Shown here piece after piece: positions 42,126-52,342 of a stretch of DNA of 64,000 nt (the first letter of the stretch is position 1; each line of letters begins with the position of its first letter). Source of the DNA: Streptomyces sp. NBRC 110028 (GTDB taxonomy: Bacteria > Actinomycetota > Actinomycetes > Streptomycetales > Streptomycetaceae); contig NZ_BBUZ01000041.1 of assembly GCF_001417735.1 (NCBI RefSeq), positions 1 through 64,000 on the forward strand, given 5' to 3'. The position numbers were made by a program, and so were the translations under genes. The notes beneath the pieces are model-generated. The model did not search any database. It was not told the origin of the DNA and worked only from the letters and a program-made list of their open reading frames with translations.

Positions 42126-43769
42126 TCACTCGTCCGGACGGCTGTGCACGGTGCGTCCGCCCACCACCGTGCGCACGCACAGGGGCAGTTGGCCGCCGGG
42201 GGTGAGGTCGGGCAGCCCGGGCGTGCCGGAGCGCGGATCGGTCGACCAGCCCGCCACCCGCGTGTCGGGGACCTGGACGAGGAGTTCACCGGTCCGCCAC
42301 ACCGCGTAATCGGCGGGCGCGCCGGGCACCAGGACGCCCGCGTCGTCCCGTCCGACGGCCCGCCAGCCGCCGCGGGTGTGGGCGGTGAAGGCGGCGCGGG
42401 CGGAGACCCGGTGCTCAGGGGTGCGGTGGAAGGCGGCGGCGCGCACGGTGCCCCACGGGTCCAGCGGGGTGACGGGGCTGTCGGAGCCGAGCGCCAGGGG
42501 CACCCCGGCCCGCAGCAGCGCCGCGTACGGGTTGAGGGTGCGGGCCCGCTCGGGGCCGAGCCGCTGGGCGTACATGCCCTCCTCGCCGCCCCAGGCGGCG
42601 TCGAAGGCGGGCTGGACGGAGGCGGTGAGGCCGAGGTCGGCGAAGGCGGCGATGGTCTCGTCGGTGAGCATCTCGGCGTGTTCGACGCGGTGCCGGGCGG
42701 CCCGGACCCGGGCCAGGCCGACCTTGTCCGCGGCGGCCCGTACGCCCTCGACGACGGCGGAGACGGCGGCGTCGCCGATGGCGTGGAACCCGGCCTGGAC
42801 GCCGCCCTCGGTGCAGACGGCGACATGGGCGGCGACGGCGGCCGCGTCCAGGTAGGCGGTGCCGGTGTGCGGCGCGTCGGCGTAGGGCTGGTGGAGGCAG
42901 GCGGTGTGGGAGCCGAGGGCGCCGTCCACGAAGAGGTCCCCGGCGGCTCCGGCGGCGCCCAGCGCCCGCACCTTCTCCAGGCCGGCGGGGCCGGTCACGG
43001 CCTCGGCCCAGTAGCCGTGGACCCGGGGGCCGGACCCCTCGGCGGCGAGCCGCAGCAGCCCGGTGAGGTCGTCCTCGCCCGAGATGCCGGGGCCCGCGCA
43101 TTCGTGGACCGAGCCGATGCCCACCGAGGCGGCGTGGGCGAGGGCGGCGCGCTGGGCGTCCTCGCGCTGGCGCGCCGTCACGCTCGCGTACGCGGCGGCG
43201 CGCACGGCGTGGTGGGCGTCGGCGGTCAGGGGCGCGTCGGGGTGGTAGCCGGTGCGGGCGGTGATGTCCGGGACGCGGTCGAGCAGCGCGGTGGTGACCA
43301 CCGCGGAGTGCACATCGGCGCGGCTGAGGTAGAGGGGCCGGCCGCCGGTGGCCTCGTCCAGTTCGGCGCGGGAAGGCGGGCGGCCGCCGGACCAGCCGCT
43401 GGCGTCCCAGCCATGGCCGAGAAGCATCTGGTCGGCGGGGTGGGCGGCGGCGTGCGCGCGGACCCGCTCCAGGGCGTCGGCGAGGGTGGGGGCACCCGTC
43501 AGATCGAGACCTGTGAGGGCGAGTCCGGTGGCGGTGGTGTGCACATGCGCATCGGTGAACGCGGGGGTGACCAGCGCCCCGTCCAGCCCCACCACCTCGT
43601 CCACGCCGTCGGCGAAGCCGTCCGCGGCGCCCTCGGAGCCGACCCAGGCGATGGTGTCGCCCTCGATGACCATCGCGGTCGCGAACGGATCGGCGGGGCT
43701 GTGCACCTCGCCCCCGCGCAGCAGGACGGTACGGCCTTCATCGGCCTGGACGGGGGTCGGGTCGTTCAC
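42126..43769 (-). CDS. Amidohydrolase (YtcJ/DUF3604-type metal-dependent hydrolase)
   Basis: A 547-residue member of the amidohydrolase superfamily, YtcJ branch. TPAFTDAHVHTTATGLALTG supplies the metal-binding HxH. LLGHGWDASGW, VHECAGPG, GFHAIGDAAVSAVVEG and HRVEHAEMLTDE carry other ligand His residues, and LALGSDSPVTPLDPW the Asp. The substrate is unknown. Cytoplasmic. The next gene on the same strand (81 bp upstream) is an Lrp regulator, probably a separate unit. Confidence 0.88.
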   Translation of the reverse strand: MNDPTPVQADEGRTVLLRGGEVHSPADPFATAMVIEGDTIAWVGSEGAADGFADGVDEVVGLDGALVTPAFTDAHVHTTATGLALTGLDLTGAPTLADALERVRAHAAAHPADQMLLGHGWDASGWSGGRPPSRAELDEATGGRPLYLSRADVHSAVVTTALLDRVPDITARTGYHPDAPLTADAHHAVRAAAYASVTARQREDAQRAALAHAASVGIGSVHECAGPGISGEDDLTGLLRLAAEGSGPRVHGYWAEAVTGPAGLEKVRALGAAGAAGDLFVDGALGSHTACLHQPYADAPHTGTAYLDAAAVAAHVAVCTEGGVQAGFHAIGDAAVSAVVEGVRAAADKVGLARVRAARHRVEHAEMLTDETIAAFADLGLTASVQPAFDAAWGGEEGMYAQRLGPERARTLNPYAALLRAGVPLALGSDSPVTPLDPWGTVRAAAFHRTPEHRVSARAAFTAHTRGGWRAVGRDDAGVLVPGAPADYAVWRTGELLVQVPDTRVAGWSTDPRSGTPGLPDLTPGGQLPLCVRTVVGGRTVHSRPDE

Positions 43770-43850
43770 GGCGGGCTGCCTCGCGGGGTCGGTTTTCGGA
43801 CGATCCGGGCACCGGGGATCACACGTCCGACCGGGCCCGTACGGGGGGGG

Positions 43851-44291
43851 TCAGACGCGCGGCGGGCGCGCCTCGTACGGAGTGGACAGGACGACGGTGG
43901 TGCGGGTGGAGACGCCGGCCAGCGAGCGGATCCGGCTGAGCAGGTGCTCCAGCTCCAGCGGGGTGGCGACGCGCACCTTGAGGATGTAGTTCTCGTCGCC
44001 CGCGACGCTGTGGCACGCCTCGATCTCGGGCACCTCGGCGAGCCGGTCGGCGATGTCGTCCGGCGCGCTCGGGTCGAAGGGTTTGACCGAGATGAAGGCG
44101 GTCAGGGGCAGCCCCACGGCCTCCGGGTCCACCACGGCCGCGTATCCGCGGATCACGCCCCGCTGTTCCAGGCGGCGGACCCGCTGGTGCACGGCCGATG
44201 TGGACAGGCCGGTGGCCTTGCCCAGGTCCGTGTAGCTCATCCGCCCGTCCTTGACGAGCAGCTCCGCGATTTGTCTGTCCAACTCCTCCAC
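43851..44291 (-). CDS. Lrp/AsnC-family transcriptional regulator
   Basis: A 146-residue regulator: N-terminal helix-turn-helix (RMSYTDLGKATGLSTSAVHQ, RVRRLEQRGVIRGYAAVVDP) and C-terminal RAM/ACT-like ligand domain (AFISVKPFDPSAPDDIADRL, EACHSVAGDENYILKVRVAT). Lrp proteins form octamers and respond to amino acids. It may control itself or the divergent small gene at 44509. Confidence 0.92.
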   Translation of the reverse strand: MEELDRQIAELLVKDGRMSYTDLGKATGLSTSAVHQRVRRLEQRGVIRGYAAVVDPEAVGLPLTAFISVKPFDPSAPDDIADRLAEVPEIEACHSVAGDENYILKVRVATPLELEHLLSRIRSLAGVSTRTTVVLSTPYEARPPRV

Positions 44292-44508
44292 AGCCGATCA
44301 CCTTATGTGGTCGGAAGGCTCTCGGCACAGCGGGCACACCTCGTGGATCGGTCCGGAACGCGAAGCATCTGCACGGGGCATGTGACGAACACCACATCTC
44401 CTGGCGAGTGTCCTATGAGATGCGGCGATTACCTATGCGACGGCGAGGGAAATGCTTGCTGTGGTCGAGGCCGACGCGCCTGGCCAGCCCACCCGAGGGG
44501 GAAATCTC

Positions 44509-44883
44509 ATGCCCTACGTCGAGCGCCTCGATGAAGGCGACATCGAATCGTACGAAACATACGAAATGTTCCGGGTCATCTGCCCGGACTGCGCGCAGCC
44601 CATCGCGCTGCTCGCGGACGAGGACGTTCTCCCGGAGCACGCGCTGTGCCCGTCTCCGTGGAACCCGTTCGGACTGACGGTGTGCGCCGGCACCGGACGC
44701 GGGGTGGCGGACGCCGCCGCCGCGGACGCCTCGCTCGACGCGCACGAGCGGGACGCGGCGCTGCTGCTGACGCTGCCGGCGGGCCTGGACTGGCGGAAGC
44801 AGCCGTTCTCGCACATCGGCGGCCCGGGCTCGCGCCCGATCAGGACGCCGATGACGGTGCGCCACGCCGCGTCCCGCCCGTAA
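44509..44883 (+). CDS. Conserved hypothetical protein with a Cys cluster
   Basis: A 124-residue soluble protein starting MPYVERLDEGDIESYETYEM. ICPDCAQPIALLADEDVLPE, then HALCPSP and LTVC provide four cysteines that could form a zinc site. The C-terminal half (LLLTLPAGLDWRKQPFSHIG) is helical. CGAGGGGGAAAT precedes the ATG at 44509, which I prefer over the upstream 44452 start. I know no function. It is divergent from the Lrp regulator gene. Confidence 0.75.
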   Translation: MPYVERLDEGDIESYETYEMFRVICPDCAQPIALLADEDVLPEHALCPSPWNPFGLTVCAGTGRGVADAAAADASLDAHERDAALLLTLPAGLDWRKQPFSHIGGPGSRPIRTPMTVRHAASRP

Positions 44884-44943
44884 GGCCCGTGGCGAACGCG
44901 CATACGGCGGGGGCCCGGCACGGCCGCGCCCCCTACCGCTCAC

Positions 44944-46116
44944 CTACCGGCTCTCGGGTCCCGCGACGCTGCGCGCGATGACCACACGCTGGATCTGGTT
45001 GGTGCCCTCCACGATCTGCAGGACCTTGGCCTCGCGCATGTAGCGCTCGACCGGGAAGTCCGCCGTGTAGCCGTAGCCGCCGAACAGCTGGACCGCGTCG
45101 GTGGTGACGCGCATCGCGGTGTCGGTGCAGAACAGCTTGGCCATGGCCGCCTGCTTGGAGAACGGCCGTCCCGCGTCCCGCAGCCGGGCGGCGGCCAGGT
45201 AGAGGGCGCGCCCGGCCTCGATCTGGGTTGCCATGTCGGCCAGCATGAAGCGCAGCCCCTGGAAGTCGGCTATCGGACGGCCGAACTGCTTGCGCTGCGC
45301 GGTGTACGCCAGCGCCTCGTCCAGCGCCGCCTGCGCGAGGCCGATCGCGCAGGCCGCGATGCCCAGGCGGCCCGCTTCGAGGGCGGACAGGGCGATGGCG
45401 AAGCCCTGGCCCTCGTCGCCGATCCGGCGGGTGTCGGGGACCCGGACCCGGTCCAGGTGGATCTGCGCGGTGGGTGACCCGTTCATGCCCATCTTGCGCT
45501 CGGGGGCGGCCGCGGAAAGCCCGGGGGCGTCGCCGGGCACCAGGAACGCGCTGATGCCACGGGTGCGCTCGGGGCCGGTGCGGGCGAGGACGGTGTAGAA
45601 GTCGGCGATGCCGCCGTGGGTGATCCACGCCTTGCCGCCCTCCAGCGTCCAGGTGCCGCCCTCCCGGGTGGCGCGGGTGGTGAGGGCGGCGGCGTCGGAC
45701 CCGGAGGCGGGCTCGGAGAGGCAGTACGCGCCGAGCAGTCCACCGCCGAGCATCGCCGGAAGGTGCTCGGCCAGCTGCTCCTTGGTGCCGTACCGGGCGA
45801 GGCCGTGGCAGGCCAGGGTGTGGACGCTGACGCCGAGGCCGACGGTGAGGCGGGCCGCGGCCAGCTCCTCCAGGACCTGGAGGTAGACCTCGTACGGCTG
45901 GCCGCCGCCGCCGAACTCCTCGGGGTACACCAGCCCCAGCAGCCCCGACTCGGACAGCAGGGTGAACAGTTCGCGGGGGAAGTGCCCCGCGGCCTCCTCC
46001 TCGGCGGCTCGGGGGCGGATCTCCCGTTCGACCAGCTCGCGGACGAGCGAGATCAGGTCGCGGGCTTCCTCGGTGGGCAGTTCGCGTTCCACCGGCTGCG
46101 GGCCGTGGTCGGTCAT
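44944..46116 (-). CDS. Acyl-CoA dehydrogenase
   Basis: A 390-residue FAD enzyme with the three-domain acyl-CoA dehydrogenase fold: YCLSEPASGSDAAALTTRAT and AWITHGGIADFYTVLARTG (FAD/substrate loop), and the C-terminal VQLFGGYGYTADFPVERYMR, KVLQIVEGTNQIQRVVIAR. The catalytic Glu in VEGTNQIQR is present. It desaturates short or medium acyl-CoA thioesters and passes electrons to ETF. ATG at 46116 has GAGAGGAGAG upstream. Contrast with the RiPP-cluster homologue at 60524, which lacks this Glu. Confidence 0.92.
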   Translation of the reverse strand: MTDHGPQPVERELPTEEARDLISLVRELVEREIRPRAAEEEAAGHFPRELFTLLSESGLLGLVYPEEFGGGGQPYEVYLQVLEELAAARLTVGLGVSVHTLACHGLARYGTKEQLAEHLPAMLGGGLLGAYCLSEPASGSDAAALTTRATREGGTWTLEGGKAWITHGGIADFYTVLARTGPERTRGISAFLVPGDAPGLSAAAPERKMGMNGSPTAQIHLDRVRVPDTRRIGDEGQGFAIALSALEAGRLGIAACAIGLAQAALDEALAYTAQRKQFGRPIADFQGLRFMLADMATQIEAGRALYLAAARLRDAGRPFSKQAAMAKLFCTDTAMRVTTDAVQLFGGYGYTADFPVERYMREAKVLQIVEGTNQIQRVVIARSVAGPESR

Positions 46117-46331
46117 GGCGGCGCTCTCCTCTCCCTGTAGGGCGCGGCGGCGGCGTGCGCGCCCGGTGGGGCGGCGCCGCCGGTGTCCTGCCTCGCCGCC
46201 GGTCCTCCCGCCGGATCGCGAACGGGTGACGACCTGCACCGTGGCGGTTGGAGTATGCCCGATCGGGGGCCCGCTTCACCGATGTATCGATCTTCAACCA
46301 CATTCCTCCGTCCGGGTGTTACCCGGACCGG

Positions 46332-46375
46332 ATTGGCCCAGACCATTGACCCCACTGGTCTAGTCCTTCTACCGT
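46332..46375 (+). promoter_or_regulatory. Chitinase promoter with two DasR-type boxes
   Basis: ATTGGCCCAGACCATT (46332-46347) and ACTGGTCTAGTCCT (46354-46367) both fit the dre/chitinase-repeat pattern TGGTCYAGACC. The -35 TTGACC (46346-46351) touches the first box and the second box fills the spacer before TACCGT (46370-46375). GlcNAc-controlled repression by DasR is expected. The remaining part of 46117-46463 shows no gene. Confidence 0.7.
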
Positions 46376-46463
46376 TCTCCCACCCTGCCCTGCGCGTGCA
46401 TGTCAATATCGGGGCAGGTCGTCGGGCACTTCACCTCCCCTCACCCCCCACCGAGGAGAACCC

Positions 46464-47714
<1,251 letters not shown>

Positions 47715-47725
47715 ACCGGGCAAGA

Positions 47726-47771
47726 GGTACGAAGGAGCCGGGAGCGCATGCGCTCCCGGCTCCTTCGTACC
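47726..47771 (+). terminator. Terminator after the chitinase gene
   Basis: A 46-bp perfect palindrome (stem about 21 bp, loop of four) starts 11 bp after the stop codon. No T tract, as is usual for streptomycete stem-loop terminators. Confidence 0.85.
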
Positions 47772-47973
47772 CGCCGGTAACGCGGTGCGCAAGCGCCTCG
47801 CGCGTATGCCGCACGCATGTGCCGAAAACCCGTGTTCCGGTGAACCGATCCAGCACCGGAGCCGTATCGCAACGCGGCTTGTTCTGACTATTGCGGGGCA
47901 TCCGCCTCACAAGGAAATCTGAGCGCTGGGGTGGCCCTGACCGGCCCGTTGCGCATGAACCAAAGGATCGATC

Positions 47974-48126
47974 ATGAGTTCCGAGCAGTGCCCGAGCTGT
48001 GGCGGCCAACTCGCCGTCAACCAGGACGGGTGGAAGATCTGCCACTCCTGCGGCTACGCCTCACCGCCCGGCTTCGTGCCCGCTCCCGCGCCCGGCGACT
48101 GCGTCGCCCCCGCCACCCCCACCTGA
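47974..48126 (+). CDS. Tiny zinc-ribbon protein
   Basis: A 50-residue protein: MSSEQCPSCGGQLAVNQDGW, then KICHSCGYASPP and a Pro/Ala tail. The two CxxC knuckles (CPSC, CHSC) are 19 residues apart and form a zinc ribbon. AAGGA lies at suitable distance before the ATG. It sits between the chitinase terminator and the GAF-domain regulator and probably is the first gene of that unit, ending 44 bp before the GTG at 48171. Function unknown; a nucleic-acid or protein-binding role is typical of ribbons. Confidence 0.7.
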   Translation: MSSEQCPSCGGQLAVNQDGWKICHSCGYASPPGFVPAPAPGDCVAPATPT

Positions 48127-48170
48127 ACCCCCGTCCCACCCGCCCCTTCGTACCCGTTGAGCGAGGCCCC

Positions 48171-49502
48171 GTGGTCAATCCCTGGCTGGCGATGGCGTCC
48201 GGCACCGATCCGGCGGAGCGCACCCGGGTGGTGCGCCGCGCGCACGAGGTGTTCCTGACGGAGGGGGCCATGGGCCCGGCCGTCCGCCCGGTGGTGGCGG
48301 ACTCCTGGCGGCGCTCGGCCGACGCCCGGGTGGCGCAGGAGTGCGCGGCACCGATCGATCTGGTGGACGACGCGCTGGAGGCGTACCGGGCGGACCATCC
48401 GCTGGCCGGGGTGATGCCCCTCTTCCGCGAGCTGCTGGGGAGCATCGCGCACGACGGCGCCCATCTCCTCGCGGTCTGCGACGACCTCGGCCGCATGCTG
48501 TGGGTGGAGGGGCACGCGGGGATGCGCCACCGGGCCGAGCGGATGAACTTCGTCGCCGGGGCCCGCTGGGACGAGCGCCACGCCGGCACCAACGCGCCCG
48601 GCACCGCGCTCACCCTCGACCACGCGGTGCAGATTTTCGCCGCCGAGCACTTCAACCGCAGCGTGCAGCCCTGGACCTGCGCCGCGGCCCCCATCCACGA
48701 TCCGCACTCCGGGCGGCTGCTGGGCGCGGTGGACCTCACCGGCGGCGACCATCTCGCCGCCCCGCACAGCCTCGCCCTGGTCCAGGCGACCGCCCGCGCC
48801 GCCGAGGCGCAGCTGGCGGCGCTCGCGCCCCCGGCGCGCGGGCCACGCGTGGCGCTGACGGCGCTGGGCCGCGACGAGGCGCTGCTGGTCACCGAGGGGC
48901 GGCGGCTGCGGCTGGGGCGGCGGCACAGCGAGATCATGGTGCTGCTCGCGGGCCATCCGGAGGGCCTGAGCGGCGCCCGGCTGGCGCTGGAGCTGTACGG
49001 GCCGCGGGCCGACCACCGCTCGCCGGTGACGCTGCGCGCCGAGATGTCCCGGCTGCGCAGGCTGGTGGGCCCGCTGCTGGGCTCGCGCCCGTACCGGCTG
49101 TGCGCACCGCTGCGGACCGATGCGGGCGTGGCCGCCGAGGAGTTGGCGGCCGGTGAGGTGGCCGCGGCGCTGCGGGCGTATCCGGGGCCGCTGCTGCCGA
49201 TGTCGGAGGCGCCGGGGGTGTGCCGGATGCGGCGGACGCTGGAGGACGGGCTGCGGCGGGCGGTGCTCTCGCGCGGTGACCCGGAGCTGCTGCGGCGCTG
49301 GGCGCAGACGCCGTGGGGCGAGGACGACCTGGAGGTGGCGGAGGCGCTGCTGGCCGCCCATCCGCCGCACTCCCCCGGCCGGGCGGCCCCGGCGGCGCGG
49401 GTGCGGCGGCTGCGCGAGGTGTACGGAGTGGCGGGCGGCGGCCCGGAGGACAACTGCCGGGAGCACAGGGACGCAACGTTGCCGCAACGTTGCCGCGCCT
49501 AG
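48171..49502 (+). CDS. GAF-domain transcriptional regulator (AcoR-like N terminus)
   Basis: A 443-residue regulator. SWRRSADARV near residue 45 and LFRELLGSIAHDGAHLLAVC begin the AcoR-type GAF sensor, which ends with AVDLTGG. The middle part (residues about 245-330; LRLGRRHSEIMVLLAGHPEG, LSGARLALELYG, TLRAEMSRLRRLVG) is a winged HTH output domain and not a sigma-54 AAA domain. GTG at 48171 is preferred; ATG at 48192 is an alternative. It lies just upstream of the aldehyde dehydrogenase gene, whose probable operators overlap its last codons. Confidence 0.82.
   Translation: MVNPWLAMASGTDPAERTRVVRRAHEVFLTEGAMGPAVRPVVADSWRRSADARVAQECAAPIDLVDDALEAYRADHPLAGVMPLFRELLGSIAHDGAHLLAVCDDLGRMLWVEGHAGMRHRAERMNFVAGARWDERHAGTNAPGTALTLDHAVQIFAAEHFNRSVQPWTCAAAPIHDPHSGRLLGAVDLTGGDHLAAPHSLALVQATARAAEAQLAALAPPARGPRVALTALGRDEALLVTEGRRLRLGRRHSEIMVLLAGHPEGLSGARLALELYGPRADHRSPVTLRAEMSRLRRLVGPLLGSRPYRLCAPLRTDAGVAAEELAAGEVAAALRAYPGPLLPMSEAPGVCRMRRTLEDGLRRAVLSRGDPELLRRWAQTPWGEDDLEVAEALLAAHPPHSPGRAAPAARVRRLREVYGVAGGGPEDNCREHRDATLPQRCRA
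49473..49493. promoter_or_regulatory. Tandem palindromic operators GCAACGTTGC
   Basis: Two perfect 10-bp palindromes GCAACGTTGC at 49473-49482 and 49484-49493, one helical turn (11 bp) apart. They lie in the last codons of the GAF regulator and about 80 bp before the aldehyde dehydrogenase start. Likely binding sites of that regulator. Confidence 0.65.
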
Positions 49503-49570
49503 CCTCCCCCACATCTCCGTCCGTCCCGTGGCGGGCGGAGCCCGCAGGCACGACAGGGAGGGCCGCCCCC

Positions 49571-51094
49571 ATGACGCGTTACGCAAACCCCGGCTCCGAG
49601 GGATCGGTTGTCAGCTACCAGCCGCGCTACGACCACTGGATCGGCGGGGAGTACGTACCCCCCGCCAAGGGCCGCTACTTCGAGAACCCGACGCCGGTGA
49701 ACGGGCAGCCGTTCACCGAGATCGCCCGGGGCACCGCCGAGGACGTCGAGCGGGCCCTGGACGCCGCGCACGCCGCCGCGCACGCCTGGGGCCGTACCGC
49801 GCCCGCCGAGCGCGCCGCGGTGCTGCTGAGGATCGCCGACCGCATGGAGCAGCATCTGGAGGAGCTTGCGGTCGCGGAGAGCTGGGAGAACGGCAAACCG
49901 GTGCGGGAGACCCTCGCCGCCGACATCCCGCTGGCCATCGACCACTTCCGCTACTTCGCGGGGGCGATCCGGGCCCAGGAGGGCAGTCTCTCCGAGATCG
50001 ACGACGACACGGTCGCCTACCACTTCCACGAGCCGCTGGGCGTGGTCGCCCAGATCATCCCGTGGAACTTCCCCATCCTGATGGCCGCCTGGAAGCTCGC
50101 CCCGGCGCTGGCCGCGGGCAACGCGGTGGTCCTCAAGCCCGCCGAGCAGACGCCCGCCTCGCTCCACGTCTGGCTGAACCGGGTGGCGGACCTGCTGCCG
50201 CCGGGCGTGGTCAACATCGTCAACGGCTTCGGGGTGGAGGCCGGGAAGCCGCTGGCCTCCAACGCGCGCGTCGCCAAGGTCGCCTTCACCGGCGAGACCA
50301 CGACCGGCCGGCTGATCATGCAGTACGCGAGCGAGAACCTGATCCCGGTCACACTGGAACTCGGCGGCAAGAGCCCGAACATCTTCTTCGACGACGTCTC
50401 CGCCGCCGACGACGACTTCCTCGACAAGGCCCTCGAGGGCTTCACGATGTTCGCCCTCAACCAGGGCGAGGTGTGCACGTGTCCGTCGCGTGCGCTGATC
50501 CAGGGCGGCCACTACCAGGACTTCATGGACGCGGCCGTGGCCCGCACGGAGAAGATCACCCAGGGGCATCCGCTGGACACCGGCACCATGATGGGCGCCC
50601 AGGCGTCCAATGACCAGCTGGAGAAGATCCTCTCCTACCTGGACATCGGCAAGCAGGAGGGCGCCCGCGTCCTCACCGGCGGCACCCGCGCCGAGCTGGG
50701 CGGCGAGCTGGAGGGCGGCTACTACGTGCGCCCCACCATCTTCGAGGGCGGCAACCACATGCGCGTCTTCCAGGAGGAGATCTTCGGGCCGGTGGTGGCC
50801 GTGGCCCGGTTCGCGGACTTCTCGGAGGCGATCGAGATCGCCAATGACACGCTGTACGGGCTGGGCGCGGGCGTCTGGACCCGGAACGGCACCGCCGCGT
50901 ACCGGGCCGGCCGGGCGATCCAGGCGGGCCGGGTGTGGACGAACTGCTACCACGCCTACCCGGCACACGCCGCCTTCGGCGGCTACAAGCAGTCGGGCAT
51001 CGGGCGCGAGAACCACAAGATGATGCTGGACCACTACCAGCAGACGAAGAATCTTCTGGTGTCGTACTCGCCGAAGAGGCTGGGCTTCTTCTAG
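49571..51094 (+). CDS. NAD-dependent aldehyde dehydrogenase (ExaC/AldA type)
   Basis: A 507-residue enzyme. Catalytic Cys302 lies in FALNQGEVCTCPSRALIQ and general-base Glu263 in TLELGGKSPNIFF; IIPWNFPILMAAWKLAPALA and FTGETTTGR form the NAD site. The double Cys around the active site (CTC) is usual for the ExaC/acetaldehyde branch. It oxidises acetaldehyde or similar aldehydes to acids. AGGGAGG precedes the ATG. Controlled in all likelihood by the upstream GAF regulator. Confidence 0.93.
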   Translation: MTRYANPGSEGSVVSYQPRYDHWIGGEYVPPAKGRYFENPTPVNGQPFTEIARGTAEDVERALDAAHAAAHAWGRTAPAERAAVLLRIADRMEQHLEELAVAESWENGKPVRETLAADIPLAIDHFRYFAGAIRAQEGSLSEIDDDTVAYHFHEPLGVVAQIIPWNFPILMAAWKLAPALAAGNAVVLKPAEQTPASLHVWLNRVADLLPPGVVNIVNGFGVEAGKPLASNARVAKVAFTGETTTGRLIMQYASENLIPVTLELGGKSPNIFFDDVSAADDDFLDKALEGFTMFALNQGEVCTCPSRALIQGGHYQDFMDAAVARTEKITQGHPLDTGTMMGAQASNDQLEKILSYLDIGKQEGARVLTGGTRAELGGELEGGYYVRPTIFEGGNHMRVFQEEIFGPVVAVARFADFSEAIEIANDTLYGLGAGVWTRNGTAAYRAGRAIQAGRVWTNCYHAYPAHAAFGGYKQSGIGRENHKMMLDHYQQTKNLLVSYSPKRLGFF

Positions 51095-51120
51095 AGCCTG
51101 AAGCCGGTTGCCAGGAGGCA

Positions 51121-51161
51121 CGGCGGAGTGGCGCCAGGATGATCCTGGCGCCACTCCGCCG
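51121..51161. terminator. Bidirectional terminator after aldehyde dehydrogenase
   Basis: 20-bp perfect inverted repeats at 51121-51140 and 51142-51161 around one central base. They lie between the convergent dehydrogenase and xylanase genes. Confidence 0.85.
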
Positions 51162-51169
51162 ACGTCCCA

Positions 51170-51292
51170 TCAGGTGCGTGTCCAGCGCTGGTTGCCGTCG
51201 TTCGAGCAGGTGGAGAGCTGGATCAGAGGGCCGTCGGTGGTGCTGGTGCCGGGCACGTCCAGACAGCGGCCCGAACCGGCGCCCTCGATCTG
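51170..51292 (-). pseudogene. Detached ricin-type (CBM13) lectin fragment of the xylanase
   Basis: Directly after the xylanase TGA and in the same frame, 40 codons read QIEGAGSGRCLDVPGTSTTD, then QLSTCSNDGNQRWTRT and a stop. This is the first subdomain of a ricin B/CBM13 module (GxCLDV, QxW). A working CBM13 has three such repeats in about 120 residues, so the module is both cut off by the stop codon and truncated. Confidence 0.75.
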
Positions 51293-52342
51293 TCAGGAAT
51301 GCGCGGGGGATGTGGTGGAGCCGCCGTTGAGCGCGTTGAGGACGGAGGTGTAGGCGGGCTTCTTGCTGCCGTTACCGTTGAACAGCAGCGGCGTCTGATC
51401 CGATCGCCAGGAATCGGTGTCGCGCACACCCCAGACGGTGATGCCGAGGCAGCGCGGGACCGCCAGACAGTCGTTGGTCACGTTGGCGTAGGTCGCGGCC
51501 GGGGCGCCCTGGATGTCGAGTTCGGTGATGGCCACGTCGACGCCGAGGGCGGCGAAGTTCTGCAGGGTGGTGCGGAAGTTGCTGTTGTAGGGGCTTCCGC
51601 TGTTGAAGTGCGACTGGAAGCCGACGCAGTCGATCGGCACGCCGCGCTGCTTGAAGTCCCGGACCATGGAGTACACGGCCTGGGTCTTGGCCCAGGTCCA
51701 GTTCTCGATGTTGTAGTCGTTGTAGCAGAGCTTGGCCGCCGGGTCGGCGGCGCGCGCGGTGCGGAAGGCGACCTCGATCCAGTCGTTGCCCGTGCGCTGC
51801 AGGTTGGAGTCGCGCCGGGCTCCCGAATTGCCGTCGGCGTAGGCCTCGTTCACGACGTCCCACTGGGCGATCTTGCCCTTGTAGTGGGCCATCACGCCAT
51901 TGATGTGGCCGATCATCGCCTGGCGCAGCGCGCTGCCGCTGAGGCTCTGCATCCAGCCGGGCTGCTGGGAGTGCCAGGCCAGGGTGTGGCCGCGCACCCG
52001 CTTGCCGTTCTGCACCGCCCAGTTGTAGACGCGGTCACCGGCGCTGAAGTTGAACTGGCCCCGCTGCGGTTCGGTGGCGTCGATCTTCATCTCGTTCTCG
52101 GCCGTCACCGAGTTGAACTCACGGCCCGCGATCGTCGTGTACGCCGAGTCGCCCAGCCTGCCCGAGGCGATGGCGGTGCCGAAGTAGCGGCCGCTCTGCG
52201 CCGCCGCGGCGCCGAGCGTGTTCTCGGCGGCGTGTGCGGTCGGCGGCGCGACCAGCGCGGCGACGACGCCGACGACCAGCGCCACCAGCAGGCCGCGGAT
52301 CTTCCTGCGGACAACGGGTTCGGGAAGGGCATACGAGCCCAT
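51293..52342 (-). CDS. Secreted endo-1,4-beta-xylanase, GH10
   Basis: A 349-residue enzyme. A Sec signal (about 1-39, ending AHAA) precedes the GH10 barrel starting NTLGAAAAQSGRYFGTAIA. Acid/base Glu166 is in WDVVNEAYADG and nucleophile Glu274 is in ITELDIQGAP. GGAGGC upstream supports the ATG at 52342. The chain ends in a short Gly/Ser/Thr linker (NGGSTTSPAHS) that would normally lead to a CBM13, but a TGA stops it there. It hydrolyses xylan outside the cell; the divergent neighbour removes arabinose side chains. Confidence 0.92.
   Translation of the reverse strand: MGSYALPEPVVRRKIRGLLVALVVGVVAALVAPPTAHAAENTLGAAAAQSGRYFGTAIASGRLGDSAYTTIAGREFNSVTAENEMKIDATEPQRGQFNFSAGDRVYNWAVQNGKRVRGHTLAWHSQQPGWMQSLSGSALRQAMIGHINGVMAHYKGKIAQWDVVNEAYADGNSGARRDSNLQRTGNDWIEVAFRTARAADPAAKLCYNDYNIENWTWAKTQAVYSMVRDFKQRGVPIDCVGFQSHFNSGSPYNSNFRTTLQNFAALGVDVAITELDIQGAPAATYANVTNDCLAVPRCLGITVWGVRDTDSWRSDQTPLLFNGNGSKKPAYTSVLNALNGGSTTSPAHS

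Noticed and set aside
44944..46116. Acyl-CoA dehydrogenase as part of a secondary-metabolite cluster
   Set aside because: It has the standard catalytic Glu and lies among housekeeping-type genes with no biosynthetic neighbours.
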